The position numbers were made by a program, and so were the translations under genes. A stretch of 21,223 nt of DNA from Chara braunii (lineage: Eukaryota; Streptophyta; Charophyceae; Charales; Characeae), in contig BFEA01000205.1 in NCBI GenBank assembly GCA_003427395.1, positions 1,968,074 to 1,989,296 of the forward strand. Reading direction: 5' to 3'. Under the pieces are notes generated by a model. That model made no database searches. It was not told the DNA's origin and was given only the letters and a program-made list of their open reading frames with translations. This document shows positions 1 to 8,921 of the stretch, piece by piece. Positions within the stretch are counted from its first letter, which is position 1, and each line of letters opens with the position of its first letter.

Positions 1-18
1 AATCAATCAATCAATCAA
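1..18. repeat. AATC tetranucleotide microsatellite at the window edge
   Basis: The window opens inside a run of AATC units, so its true length is unknown. The same tetranucleotide recurs at 2703-2780 and, in the opposite orientation, at 2808-2885 and 3064-3135. Confidence 0.85.
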
Positions 19-243
19 ATCCTTTTTTTGTTTATTTGTTTTGAAATTTTGCATCTGCTTTTTATTTTTGAACACCTCATTTCCCTTCAAAAAAACAGAT
101 TCATTATAAAAAAAAACACAGGTCGACTCGGGGACCATTTATCTCATGATAAAAAATGGCAAAAAAAAATTCTTGCTTTTCTTTATATATTTATTTTTTA
201 ATTTTGTTTAAATCGATTTTAGTTTCGAATTCCCAAAAAAAAA

Positions 244-281
244 TATAGGGGTGTAGTTTCGAAGCCCTACACCCCCATATA
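244..281. repeat. Short inverted repeat (hairpin), GGGGTGTAG / CTACACCCC
   Basis: The arms 244-256 and 267-281 are complementary over about 12 bases, with a loop of about 10 bases. The sequence can fold as a hairpin on either strand. It lies about 75 bases beyond the hammerhead-like core on the minus strand, so it would be downstream in the same transcript. Whether the two belong to one element is unknown. Confidence 0.6.
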
Positions 282-354
282 TATCGTCACAAACAGAACT
301 GCCCGGTAAAACCGTAGGCAGAGAGAGAGAAGAGGACAACAAACAAGGGGCTGT

Positions 355-391
355 GACAAACTGTTTCGTCGGAGTTTCACCGACTCATCAG
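355..391 (-). ncRNA. Hammerhead-ribozyme-like catalytic core, probably incomplete
   Basis: Read on the minus strand, this holds both conserved hammerhead boxes in the right order and spacing. CUGAUGA is at 391-385. A perfect 5-bp stem II follows (GUCGG 384-380 with CCGAC 372-368) around the 7-base loop UGAAACU. Then comes GAAAC at 367-363. The next bases can form a very short stem III: ACA (364-362), loop GUU, UGU (358-356), followed by C355, so the candidate scissile site UC falls just where type I hammerheads cleave. Self-cleaving hammerheads are known in plant retrozymes and in Penelope-like and other retroelements. The weak point is helix I: the bases directly next to the core (CCUC before, ACAG after) do not pair. 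Only a distal AGGG/CCCU match is possible. It may be a decayed copy, may work only as a dimer, or may be a chance match. Confidence 0.45.
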
Positions 392-467
392 GAGGCTGAA
401 CCCTATATATATTTTTTACGTATTTTTAGGGGTGAAAAAAAAAATTAAAAAACCAGGCCGCAGACTG

Positions 468-545
468 GGCCTCATAGGCCGCGGCCGCGGCCGAGAATCT
501 CGGCCACAGTGGCCGAAATGCCCGTGGCCTAGGCCGCGGGTGTGA
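468..545. repeat. GGCC/CGGCC-rich simple sequence
   Basis: A GC-rich stretch built from repeated GGCC, GCGGCC and TGGCC words, set in an AT-rich neighbourhood. It contains many overlapping short palindromes. No coding or promoter assignment is possible from sequence alone. Confidence 0.5.
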
Positions 546-589
546 CATAGCCGCGATACCGGCCAGGGTTCAGCCTATGGGCCAGTCAC

Positions 590-789
590 TCCCCCTCCCC
601 TCCGGTCCCCTTCCCCTAGGAACATCAGCAGTCTCTGCTCAATGCCACTCGGGGGGACCAACGGCACATCTCTAAGGTGGCGGGCGCCAAACTTGCCCAG
701 GAAGGTACACGAGGGCATGGGAATCGAACCCAAGACCTCCTGAATGCCACTTGCGTGCCTTACTAACTGAGCTATGGTAGGCCGGTGGA
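590..789 (-). mobile_element. tRNA-derived SINE-like element, family 1, copy 1
   Basis: On the minus strand the head (about 789-715) reads like a tRNA gene. It has an A-box-like TAGCTCAGTTAGTAAGGC and, about 35 bases later, a B-box-like GGTTCGATTCCC. These are the internal RNA polymerase III promoter elements. Just before the B box is AAGTGGCATTCAGGAGG, which recurs nearly unchanged in the element at 14138-14445; that is what identifies a dispersed family rather than a tRNA gene. No convincing anticodon arm or complete cloverleaf is visible. The tRNA-unrelated body runs on towards about 590. Its 3' end and target-site duplications were not resolved. Confidence 0.65.
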
Positions 790-885
790 TTGCCAACCAG
801 AAGTATGTAGGCCTCTGAGCGGCATCCAGGGCCGGAATTCTTTTCTCTTGCTTGTCGTTTCTTTTTTCCCTTTATTTTCGTGTCC

Positions 886-943
886 GTTTGAATGGGGTTC
901 AGGCGTTTCGGCGGGTTTGAATGGGGTTCAGGCGTTTTGGCGG
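886..943. repeat. 29-bp tandem duplication
   Basis: Two adjacent copies of a 29-bp unit starting GTTTGAATGGGGTTCAGGCG, at 886-914 and 915-943, differ at one position. The near identity suggests a recent local duplication. Confidence 0.85.
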
Positions 944-1080
944 GCTGGAAGTGGAAGCGGGCTTACATTTCGAAGTCCTGCGTCTGTGATTTCGGCCGGC
1001 CGCCCCTCCCAATACGACATTCGAATGTATGCACACCCGGGACTGCCGCCATCGCCCGAGGGAGGAAGAAGCAGGGCAAC

Positions 1081-1122
1081 GTGGCCGGCACAGCAGGCAA
1101 CGTGGCCGGCACAGCAGGCAAC
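1081..1122. repeat. 21-bp tandem duplication
   Basis: Two identical 21-bp units beginning GTGGCCGGCACAGCAGGC lie at 1081-1101 and 1102-1122. The period is a multiple of three, so open reading frames pass through it, but nothing else suggests it is coding. Confidence 0.85.
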
Positions 1123-1192
1123 GAGCAGACGTGGACCACGTGCAGCATGGCTGACAGCGGCCGCAGCAAGGGCGCAGCGCGGAGCAGCGCAA

Positions 1193-1197
<5 letters not shown>

Positions 1198-1251
<54 letters not shown>
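1198..1251. repeat. TC dinucleotide microsatellite
   Basis: An uninterrupted run of about 27 TC units (AG on the other strand), directly before the long pyrimidine block. A perfect run this long is expected to vary in length between individuals. Confidence 0.95.
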
Positions 1252-1254
<3 letters not shown>

Positions 1255-2560
1255 GTTTCGTCGTCATGGTCTTCCTCCTACACCGTCGTCCTCTATCCTA
1301 CGGCTTCGTCTTCCTCCCGCTCCTCCTCCTCCTCCTCCACGTCTTCCTCCTCCTCCTCCTCCTCCTCCTTGACGTCTTGTTCCTCCTCCCGCTCCTCCTC
1401 CATGTCTTCATCGTCCTTGTCCTCCTCGTCTTCGTCCTCCTCCTCCTCGTCGTCGTCCTCCTCCCCCTCCTCCCCCTCCTCCCCCTCGTCCACCTCGTCG
1501 TCTTCGTCGTCCTCCACGTCTTCGTCCTCCTCCTCCTCCTCCTCCTCCTCCTCCTCCTCCTCCTCGCCTTTGTCCTCGTCATCTACGTGCCATAACCTCC
1601 CGCCCCCCGGTTCTGCCCGTTCCAAGTGGGGCCTTTTTCCCCCCCGCTAGATCTTGGTGGTCGTGCTCCTCGTGCTCCCCGTCATTATCATTAGCTTCGT
1701 CTTCGTCCTCTTCCTCCTCCTCTTCGTCCTACTCCACGTCTTCGTCCTTCTCCCCCTCCTTATCCTCCTCTTTCTCCTCCTCACCATGGTCCTCGTCATA
1801 TACTTGCTATAAGCTACCGCCCCCCGCTTCCGCCCGTGCCACATGGCGCCTGTTTGTTCCCCCCACGCCCCCGGATCTTGGTCGTCGTGCTCCTCGTGCT
1901 CCCCGTCATTATCATTAGCTTCGTCTTCATCCTCCTCCTCCTCGTCTTCAGCCTCCTCGACTTCTCCTTCCTCCTCCCGCTGCCCCCCCACGTCTTCGTC
2001 TTTCTCCCCCTCTCCCTCCTCCGCCTCCTCCCCCTCCTCCCCTCCTCCACCTATTTATCCTCCTCCTCCCGCTCGTCCTCCTCCTCCTCCTCCTCCACGT
2101 CTTGGTCCTCGCCATGTACTTGCTCTAACTTTCCGCCCCCCGTCCTGTCCGTGCCACGTGCCGCCTTATTTCGTTTCCCNCCCNCCCCCCCCCCCCCCCC
2201 NGCGCGCGCCTCGAAACTTACCCCTCTTCTCCCCGTCATTATCATTACCTCCGTCGTCGACGTCTTCATCCCATTCCACCTCCTCCTCCTCCTCCTCCTC
2301 CTCCTCCTCCTCCTCTTGGTCCTCGTCATCCACTTTCTCTACGAACAGCCCACCAAACTCCCCCCCGCTTTTCTTTTTTTCGCTCTTCTTTGTCTATCTT
2401 CGTCGTCATCCCCCTTGGTCCATCGTCCTCGTCCTCCCTCCTCCTCATCTGACCTCCACTCCTACTTTTCCACCTCGTTGTCCTGGACTTACTACTACCA
2501 CTTGTACTCCTCCACGTCCTTTCTCGCCCACCCTTGCTACTTTCTTGCCGCCCCTTGCTA
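1252..2560. repeat. 1.3-kb pyrimidine-rich cryptic repeat (TCC/TCG/CTC) with higher-order structure
   Basis: The + strand is almost entirely C and T, mostly imperfect TCC, TCG and CTT triplets, so every frame gives artificial poly-Ser, poly-Leu or, on the minus strand, poly-Glu/Arg peptides. A longer repeat lies beneath it. A motif beginning GTCCTCGTCAT and leading into CCGCCCCCCG recurs at about 1573, 1791, 2105 and 2320. A second motif around CCCCGTCATTATCATTA recurs at about 1676, 1900 and 2233. This gives units of roughly 215 to 315 bp. No splice signals or family similarity support a gene. Homopurine-homopyrimidine tracts of this kind can form triplex (H-DNA). Confidence 0.8.
2180..2201. 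other. Ambiguous bases in a poly-C run (assembly uncertainty)
   Basis: N occurs at 2180, 2184 and 2201 inside a run of C. The true homopolymer length, and so the reading frame across it, is not reliable here. Confidence 0.95.
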
Positions 2561-2702
2561 GTTTATTTATAACTTAACGATTCGTTTTGAGCTTTTGAAG
2601 TTTGAACTGGCAGTTTGCAGTTGTGGTGCTTGTGCTGTTGGTTGATCACAGTTTGTCTTTTATGATCTACAATGTCGGTTGAGTACCCATAGTGCTTGTT
2701 CA

Positions 2703-2715
2703 ATGCTTCAATCAG

Positions 2716-2780
<65 letters not shown>

Positions 2781-2810
2781 GTCGGTCCTTGTGTTCACAC
2801 AATGATCGGC

Positions 2811-2842
<32 letters not shown>

Positions 2843-2885
2843 GATTGATAGATCGATAGATGTATTGATTGATTGATTGATTGGT
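2703..2885. repeat. Opposed CAAT and ATTG microsatellites forming a large inverted repeat
   Basis: CAAT/AATC units (about 2703-2780) are followed, after a short spacer, by ATTG/GATT units (about 2808-2885). The second block is the reverse complement of the first, so the region can fold into a long hairpin. The inner junction CAGTCGG / CGGCTGATTG adds to the symmetry. Confidence 0.85.
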
Positions 2886-2925
2886 GCTGTTGATGTCAGC
2901 AACGGCTCTCTTACATTGCACTTCG

Positions 2926-3063
2926 ACCCCATGGGGGATGGGGAAATTTCGCCAAATTTTTTATTCGAAGTAACTGTTCGTTATGATTGGACTGCATGTC
3001 ACGATTCGAACTTCTGCTGTGGATAAGGTTGACCCCATGGGGGGTAGGGAAATTCTGTCAATT

Positions 3064-3072
<9 letters not shown>
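2926..3072. repeat. Diverged direct repeat beside ATTG microsatellites
   Basis: GACCCCATGGGGGATGGGGAAAT at about 2926 recurs with small changes at about 3030 (period about 104 bp), each copy leading into an AATTTTTT tract. In both cases an ATTG/TTGA microsatellite is nearby. This suggests duplication of a block carrying its microsatellite. Confidence 0.6.
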
Positions 3073-3100
<28 letters not shown>

Positions 3101-3135
3101 CTTAATTGATTGATTGATTCAGCTTGATTGATTGA
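3064..3135. repeat. TTGA/ATTG tetranucleotide microsatellite
   Basis: An interrupted run of TTGA units in the same orientation as the block at 2808-2885. It is followed by a short AGAG-rich purine stretch to about 3182. Confidence 0.9.
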
Positions 3136-3240
3136 CTGAGGGAGATAGAGAGAGACAGAAGGAGAGGGAGAGAGAGACAGACACAAACTCGGACAACATT
3201 CGATCTGATCTCCCGTGGCCCTTTGCTGTTTGGTCGGGTG

Positions 3241-3340
3241 GTCTTCATCGTCTGCAGGATGCCTAAAGGAGGTTCAGATGCCATTAAGCGGTCTTCATTG
3301 TCTGCAGGATTCCTAAAGAAGACGCAGACTCAGACAACTT
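3241..3340. repeat. 50-bp tandem duplication
   Basis: GTCTTCATCGTCTGCAGGAT at 3241 recurs as GTCTTCATTGTCTGCAGGAT at 3291. The two 50-bp units are diverged in their second halves. Confidence 0.7.
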
Positions 3341-3509
3341 TTTTTTTTTTTTAATAACCCGGACACATATGCATATCCGGACATGGGGTCCGTACATGCA
3401 TTTCCGGACATGTCAGGAGTAACCGGGGAAACCGGACGTTCAGATCAAACCGGGAATTCCGTAGTCCGGTGTCCCGACTTGTCTGGTTTGGTTGTCCGCC
3501 GCTGCCATG

Positions 3510-3557
3510 GTTTAAACCCCACCAGTACCCCCAGTTTAAACCCCACCAGTACCCCCA
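3510..3557. repeat. 24-bp tandem duplication
   Basis: Two identical 24-bp units beginning GTTTAAACCCCACCAGTACC lie at 3510-3533 and 3534-3557, followed by part of a third. The stretch just upstream (3355-3480) is rich in CCGGACATG words. Confidence 0.85.
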
Positions 3558-3879
3558 CCAGTACCGCAAGGAAGTTGCGGCGTGTATACTGGCCAGCCGC
3601 AGCCGCACTCGGATGAACGGGCGGGCCTGAATTGAGCGACCGAATTCAACTGAGTAAAAACGATTCTGCTTTTTTCTTTATGGGAACAAAGCTCCAATCT
3701 ATTCGTGGGGAGCAACACGTGCTGGACCCAGCGTCCCATATAGAAAATTACATAGGATTTTGAGAAAAATTGAGAATTTGCAGTACCGGGGCCACTACCC
3801 GGCTTTGGCTAAGAGCTAGATTAAGAGATACAAACAAGGTACCGAAAATAGGCAAAAATTCAGGAACAGACTCAGACCC

Positions 3880-5640
3880 CCCTCCATCCTCGTTACCTCA
3901 CTCCGGCAAGTCTTACTGCAGCAGAGCCACCATCTCTGCTGCTGCTGTACCCTATTACCATCCTACCAGCTAGCCCCCTCACTAGTAGGACGCTTGATCT
4001 CCAACCTTCTTCTCCCACTCACCTAGGCAAAGTTTCAGGAAACGTCTCGAAACCCCCCATCCATCCTCTTTACCTCACTCCAGCAAGACTTACTGCAGCA
4101 GAGCCACCATCTCTGCTGCTGCTGTACCCTATTACCATCCTACCAGCTAGCCCCCTCACTAGTAGGACGCTTGATCTCCAACCTTCTTCTCCCACTCACC
4201 TAGGCAAAGTTTCAGGAAACGTCTCGAAACCCCCCATCCATCCTCTTTACCTCACTCCAGCAAGACTTACTGCAGCAGAGCCACCATCTCTGCTGCTGCT
4301 ATACCCTATTTCAATCCTACCAGCTAGCCCCTTCACTGGTAGGACGCTTGATATCCCGCCATCTACTTCCAACACCAACTAGCGTCATGCTGACCGCAGA
4401 TTTATGAGTATAACAGCATCTTGAGACCACCAGAAGCAACTGAAAGACAATTTTGAAGGTTTGGGGTACCGGGGCCATTACCCGGCTTTGGCGAAGAAAA
4501 ATTAGAGCCAGATTAAGAATTACTATGGCAAAATTCAGAAAATAGGCAAGACTTCAGGAAACGCCTCAGAAAACCATCCACCGGCAAGACTTACTGCAGC
4601 AGAGCCACCATCTCCGCTGCTACTGTACCCTATTTCCATCCTACCAGCAAGCCCCTCACTAGTAGGACGCTTGTTATCCCACCATCTACTTCTCCCACTC
4701 ACGTAAGCAAAAGTTCAGAGAATGTCCCAGAACCCCCCATCCATCCTCGTACCTCACTCCGGCAAGACTTACTGCAGCAGAGCCACCATCTCCGCTGCTG
4801 CTGTACCCTATTTCCATCCTACCAGCTAGCCACCTCACTAGTAGGACACTTGATATCCCACCCTCTACTTCCAACACCAGCCAACCGTGACGTTCTGTCA
4901 TCGAACCGCCACAGATCTATGAATATAACTACATCAGAGAAGCCTACAGTGAGTGGCAAGAAGCCCCCAGAATCCTGAAGCGATCTCACGACCATCAGAA
5001 AACAAATCAAACTTACTCATGAAAAATGAGAACCCATTGGGATTTTTTGGAAGCTGATATAAACGAAAACCTGCTGCCCCAATGCTATCAACCGACTATC
5101 CTACGGCTGCCTCGACCCACATATTCAAGATACCAGGCTCTTCTAGGCCTCACACCCCCAACCACTGGGTTACAGGGCAGCACCCACCCCAGCTCCGACC
5201 CGCGTCGTCCTAATACCAGCTCGCAGTTAGCCATTGGACTGCCTTCCACTCTCGGCAGTTCCCCAGTTTTCTCTACCAGGCCTCTAACCCCCGCATACTC
5301 AGGTTACAGGGCAGCGTAACCAAACCCCAGCTCCGGCCAGCGTCATTCTAGCATCGGCCAACCCTAACCTTATGGACATGATGGTGATAACCCAGTGTCA
5401 GATAATCTGCTGAACACCGCGTGGCAACTAAGGCTTCGAAATGCCCGGCTTCCTCCATGCACCAGTCGTGTTGAACACCCCCAAACCACCTGAACACTCC
5501 CTCTGACCCCCCTCCAGCAAGACTTATCACAGCGGAGCCACCATCTCCGTTGCTGCTATGCCCTATTTCAGTCCTACCGACTGACCCCCTCGCTAGCAGG
5601 ACGCGTCACCTCCCCCCCACTACTAACCCCTCTCAAACAG
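3880..5640. repeat. About 177-bp satellite-like tandem repeat, six copies with a higher-order pattern
   Basis: The marker TTACTGCAGCAGAGCCACCA occurs at 3913, 4090, 4267, 4591 and 4769, with a decayed copy at about 5524. Spacings of 177, 177 and 178 bp define the unit. Each unit also holds CATCCTACCAGCTAGCCCC and CACTAGTAGGACGCTTG. Copies 1 to 3 are contiguous and very similar. A spacer with GTACCGGGGCC(A)TTACCCGGC-type sequence precedes copies 1 (about 3782) and 4 (about 4467), giving a higher-order period near 685 bp. No frame stays open across units. It could be a satellite array or the internal repeat of a non-autonomous element. Confidence 0.85.
5138..5370. repeat. About 139-bp diverged direct repeat
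   Basis: AGGCCTC..ACCCCC followed by GGTTACAGGGCAGC and CCCCAGCTCCG occurs at about 5138 and again at about 5279. It lies between the fifth and sixth satellite-like units and may be spacer of the same array. Confidence 0.6.
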
Positions 5641-5740
5641 GAGTGTATCACAACGACCAATGCAAGAACAAAACACTAGAATATCGTTCTCAGGCTAGTC
5701 AAAACATCAGGAAAAACAAGATTCAACAAATTCACGAGAC

Positions 5741-6035
5741 CATTGAAATTCTAAAAAGTTAGAGATCACTATTCAAGATCAGAGACGAGGCTCTGATTTA
5801 CGATCGTCAATATAAAAGGAACAAATCGAGAATTATTCAGAAATTTTGGAGATCATTCATGATCCCACTGTCTTCAATCAGGTTTGTGGATTATTCGTCA
5901 TGAGTTCATTGAGAATCTAAAAAATTAGAAAACATTATTCGAGATCAAAGGCGAAATTCTGATTTACGATCACCAACATGATAGGATCAAATCGGGAATT
6001 ATTCGGAAAATTTTGAATTCATTCATGAGTCTGCA
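5741..6035. repeat. 166-bp diverged duplication in an AT-rich stretch
   Basis: CATTGAAATTCTAAAAAGTTAG at 5741 and CATTGAGAATCTAAAAAATTAG at 5907 begin two copies that share GATTTACGATC and GAATTATTC further in. The surroundings (5640-6250) are AT-rich with no open frame of note. From 6250 to 6700 I see nothing recognisable. Confidence 0.65.
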
Positions 6036-6860
6036 GTTCTTGAATCAAATTAGAATCGAAAAACCTAAAGCTACCTGTCATGAGAAAATCAAATAGAAAA
6101 ATCCAAAAGATTAAATTCGAAAACCAGAGATTAGAATAAGAAAATCAGATTTACAATCATCTGAAAATCGAAATCAGGTTACTATCTTGAAGCTACTTCC
6201 CAAGAAACGAGATCAGAATGAAAAAAACGGAGGTCACTCAAGCCACGAAGAGCAAAACTATGGATCAAAGCATATAAACTAACCTCTCATCATGATGTGT
6301 CTGTCTCCCCCAAACCTTCACCCCCTCCGTTATCGGCCCGAAGGCAACTCAGCCATCACATGGCCACTCTCTCGGCCATCAAAAAAAGACTGAACAATAA
6401 GGACTAACGGACCGTGGCTTCACTTTACCCCTCACTTGCCACGTAGCAAGACAAAACCACTGAACCTGCCAATGACCCCTCACTGGTAGTCCGGGGGGGA
6501 ATAGACCTTCCATGCCCTTGGTTGCCCTTCAGCACCTAACTCTTTCATTGGACACGTGACACCCCGCCATTCGTAGCTCTGATGATGATGCTGGCAGCCC
6601 ATACCCTTCGCAGCCCTTCACAAGCAGCCTCTTCGTAGTAGCCTCATCCTCTACGCACGATGCATCACGCTTATCGCCATCCTTCCCATCATCATCCCTT
6701 CACCCAAAACCTCGCAACCACCACCTCACACCACCCCGAATCCACTCTCCCCAGCACCGCACTGCACCGCCGCTTGTTGCTGTCCAGCGCCGCTTGATTC
6801 GACTTCGCGCTGCTCCGCCGCATGTCACCGCTCGGTGCCGCTCGGCCTGACTGCGCGGGC

Positions 6861-6892
6861 GGGGCGCAGCGCTCCCGGCCGCGCTGCGCCCC
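6861..6892. repeat. GC-rich perfect hairpin, 12-bp arms
   Basis: GGGGCGCAGCGC and GCGCTGCGCCCC are perfect reverse complements 8 bases apart, inside a short GC-rich island (about 6770-6900). It could form a very stable stem-loop. No run of T or A supports a terminator role, and the host is eukaryotic. Confidence 0.65.
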
Positions 6893-6929
6893 TCCCGCGG
6901 CGAATATATGGCCGGGGTACTGGGGGGTT

Positions 6930-7164
6930 AAGGAGAGATGGACCACAAGTAGCCCAATATACACTTTGGGCTTTGGAAAGTTGGGGATAGGGGTTATAGT
7001 CCTTAGCCTTTTTTACTGCAGTTGTACACTGGAGTTAGCAGCATTAGTAGGGCTTAGGGTTTTTAAGGAGAGATGGAAGACAAGTAGCCCGATATACACT
7101 TTGGGCTTTGGAAAGTAGGGGCTAGGGGTCATACTCCTTAGGCTTTTATTACTGCAGTTGACCC
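6930..7164. repeat. Direct repeat, period 135 bp, two copies
   Basis: AAGGAGAGATGGA at 6930 and at 7065 begin two copies of about 100 bp that share AAGTAGCCC and ATATACACTTTGGGCTTTGG and end near TTACTGCAGTTG. Divergence is roughly 10 percent. The following stretch to 7535 (including a CCGGG-rich part and A-rich tracts) holds nothing I can name. Confidence 0.75.
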
Positions 7165-7535
7165 TACGTTGTTGGCAGCAACTGAATGGGACTCTGGACC
7201 CGGTTTTCAGCCAAGCGGAAATTGGGTAATAGCCCCAGTGCCCCAGGTTGAGATGTGGAGGGATGCCGGGCCTCCGAACATTTATGTGGTAATAAAACAA
7301 CAAAGACGGGGAGGGCAGCAAATGAGAATCAGGAAATGCAAGCATTTGCCTTACCAACTGGGGCCGCCCGGGTCACCTTGGTTGCCCGGGGGACCGGCAG
7401 GGCAAGGGCCAGGGAAGGTCCCCGGAAAAAAATAAAATCCAGAAAGTCCGGAAAAAAAAAAACAAACTGAACAACGTCCGCCTCAGGGGCACATCGGAAT
7501 TCTTTGGTAAAACATATAGATTGATTTTTTTTTTT

Positions 7536-7665
7536 GTGAATGGCCGGAGCTCAGTGGGTGGAGCACCGGTTGGAAATGCACATTGTGGTATAAGGTTGCG
7601 GGTTCAAAACTCCACAGCCTTGCGCATGGACACCAGTGAGCGTTGACCAACGCACGGCCATTCAC
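7536..7665 (+). mobile_element. tRNA-like SINE or fold-back unit with 11-bp inverted ends
   Basis: The unit begins GTGAATGGCCG (7536-7546) and ends with the perfect reverse complement CGGCCATTCAC (7655-7665). Between them are an A-box-like GAGCTCAGTGGGTGGAGC and, about 35 bases on, a B-box-like GGGTTCAAAACTCC, so the 5' part resembles a tRNA gene. It is preceded by a T-run. Inverted ends are unusual for a SINE; alternatives are a MITE that captured a tRNA-like sequence, or a tRNA pseudogene within a fold-back element. Confidence 0.5.
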
Positions 7666-7816
7666 ATACTCCCTTTGAGCCGAGACATGGTAGTTATTAT
7701 AGACACTGCCTGCGCACCACCCAAGGGGTTCAGTCCATGGTTGCAGTATGCTGGTAGTGGGCCTTGGGGGAGGGCTGTTTGAGTGGTTGGCCTTGGGGTG
7801 GTCCGATGAGAGTGTG

Positions 7817-7817
7817 C

Positions 7818-7880
<63 letters not shown>
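7817..7880. repeat. GT dinucleotide microsatellite
   Basis: A run of about 30 GT units with two early interruptions (GTGC, GTGA). The His-Thr and Val-Cys peptides it encodes are artefacts. Alternating purine-pyrimidine tracts like this can adopt Z-DNA. Confidence 0.95.
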
Positions 7881-7881
<1 letters not shown>

Positions 7882-7899
7882 TCCAATGATCTCTGGGTC

Positions 7900-8921
7900 A
7901 TGTCTTGTGTACTCACTAGGGGTGGGATAGAGGAGTTAGGTTGGGTAGGGGTCTTAGGTCTAGATTAGGTTAGGTAGGATTTTGTGTTGAGATTGTGGGC
8001 CGTCTGTGTGCGTCGCCTCGTTCGTGTGCACTGCTCTGTGGGTGTGTCATGGGTGTGTCTGGGTACCGTAGTAGTTTCCCGGCCTCATGGTACACCCGCG
8101 AGAGTCCATACTTACATTGTACAATCCTGGTCCTGGTGTGGCAACGATCTCTACACCCCCCTTGAGTAGTGGTAAGTGTTGGGTGTTAGGCATATACGAT
8201 TCCCAAGGGCGGGCCTCATGTCTACCTTACGATGCTTGCGGGCTGGGCTTCATCCGGGATGGTACCTGTCTGCGTGCCCATTGAGGGGGTCGATTGGGGC
8301 GTAACTCTGGGGAAGGTTCTCTGGGTACGGGTCTTATCTTAGGCAGGGGAAGGTGGGTCGTCGCATTGATAGTAGAAGGGTGGTAGACACCCATAGAGTC
8401 TGGTAGATGTGATACAGGTGGTGAATGCCCACATATCTGTGACCCCTCCTGTGCCCGGGTCGTCCTCGATAATTCGGGGTGTCCCTATGGTAGCGCCCGG
8501 GGGGAGGCTCGTCTGAGACCCTTGGAAGGCACGGGTTGGTGTAGGTCTAGGTCTAAAGACAGGTCGGGGTCACACCGCTGTAGGGATCAACTTGCAATCT
8601 GATTAGGACAACAAAAAGTTCATGAATGATGCCCCCTGGAGGAGACTGTCCTTGGGGCTGTCACAAGCCATCTGATCTCCCCACTGGTCAAGTACAACGA
8701 CAGGCACCTCCCGAGGCCTAGCATCCAGCCTCTACTACAATCTGGACTTTATAAAAGAGAAAAACAATCCTATATATACTTTTTAATTTTATTTTTTTTC
8801 CAATCTTGCTCCGGCTGATCCCAGGCCACTCTGGTAACGTAGTCGCTGACTTCATTTCAATTATTAAATAATTTAAAACTGTTCTTTTATCTTGCAACAA
8901 CTTGCATTGCTGATGTTGCAG
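7900..8921 (+). other. Unassigned stretch ending in an intron acceptor
   Basis: No gene, repeat family or RNA is recognisable in 7900-8740. The last part (about 8750-8921) is AT-rich with T-runs and ends in TGATGTTGCAG, a good 3' splice site with AG at 8920-8921. It is therefore read as the 3' part of an intron whose donor was not found. A GTAAGT-type donor occurs at 8172, but the only frame with the right phase hits a stop (8167-8169) directly before it. Confidence 0.4.

Noticed and set aside
722-789. Functional tRNA gene on the minus strand
   Set aside because: A and B boxes are present, but no full cloverleaf or anticodon arm is visible, and the same sequence recurs at 14380-14445 with SINE-like context.
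1293-1625. Minus-strand open frames rich in Glu and Asp, and + strand poly-Ser or poly-Leu frames, at 1266-2577
   Set aside because: They are open only because imperfect TCC/TCG triplets lack stops in most frames. All frames are open in turn, and no domain or splice context supports translation.
3770-3973. Open frames within the 177-bp repeat array as repetitive protein genes
   Set aside because: The period is a multiple of three, but stops occur in each unit, so no frame continues across units.
7013-7435. Open frames of 70 to 114 codons on both strands
   Set aside because: They overlap a 135-bp duplication, have no recognisable family or splice context, and similar lengths arise by chance in this GC range.
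7662-7930. His-Thr and Val-Cys repeat peptides across the GT run
   Set aside because: Direct translation of a dinucleotide microsatellite; no coding evidence on either side.
8087-8171. Upstream exon ending at the GTAAGT donor at 8172
   Set aside because: The frame that matches the phase of the next exon has a stop directly before the donor; the other open frame has the wrong phase.
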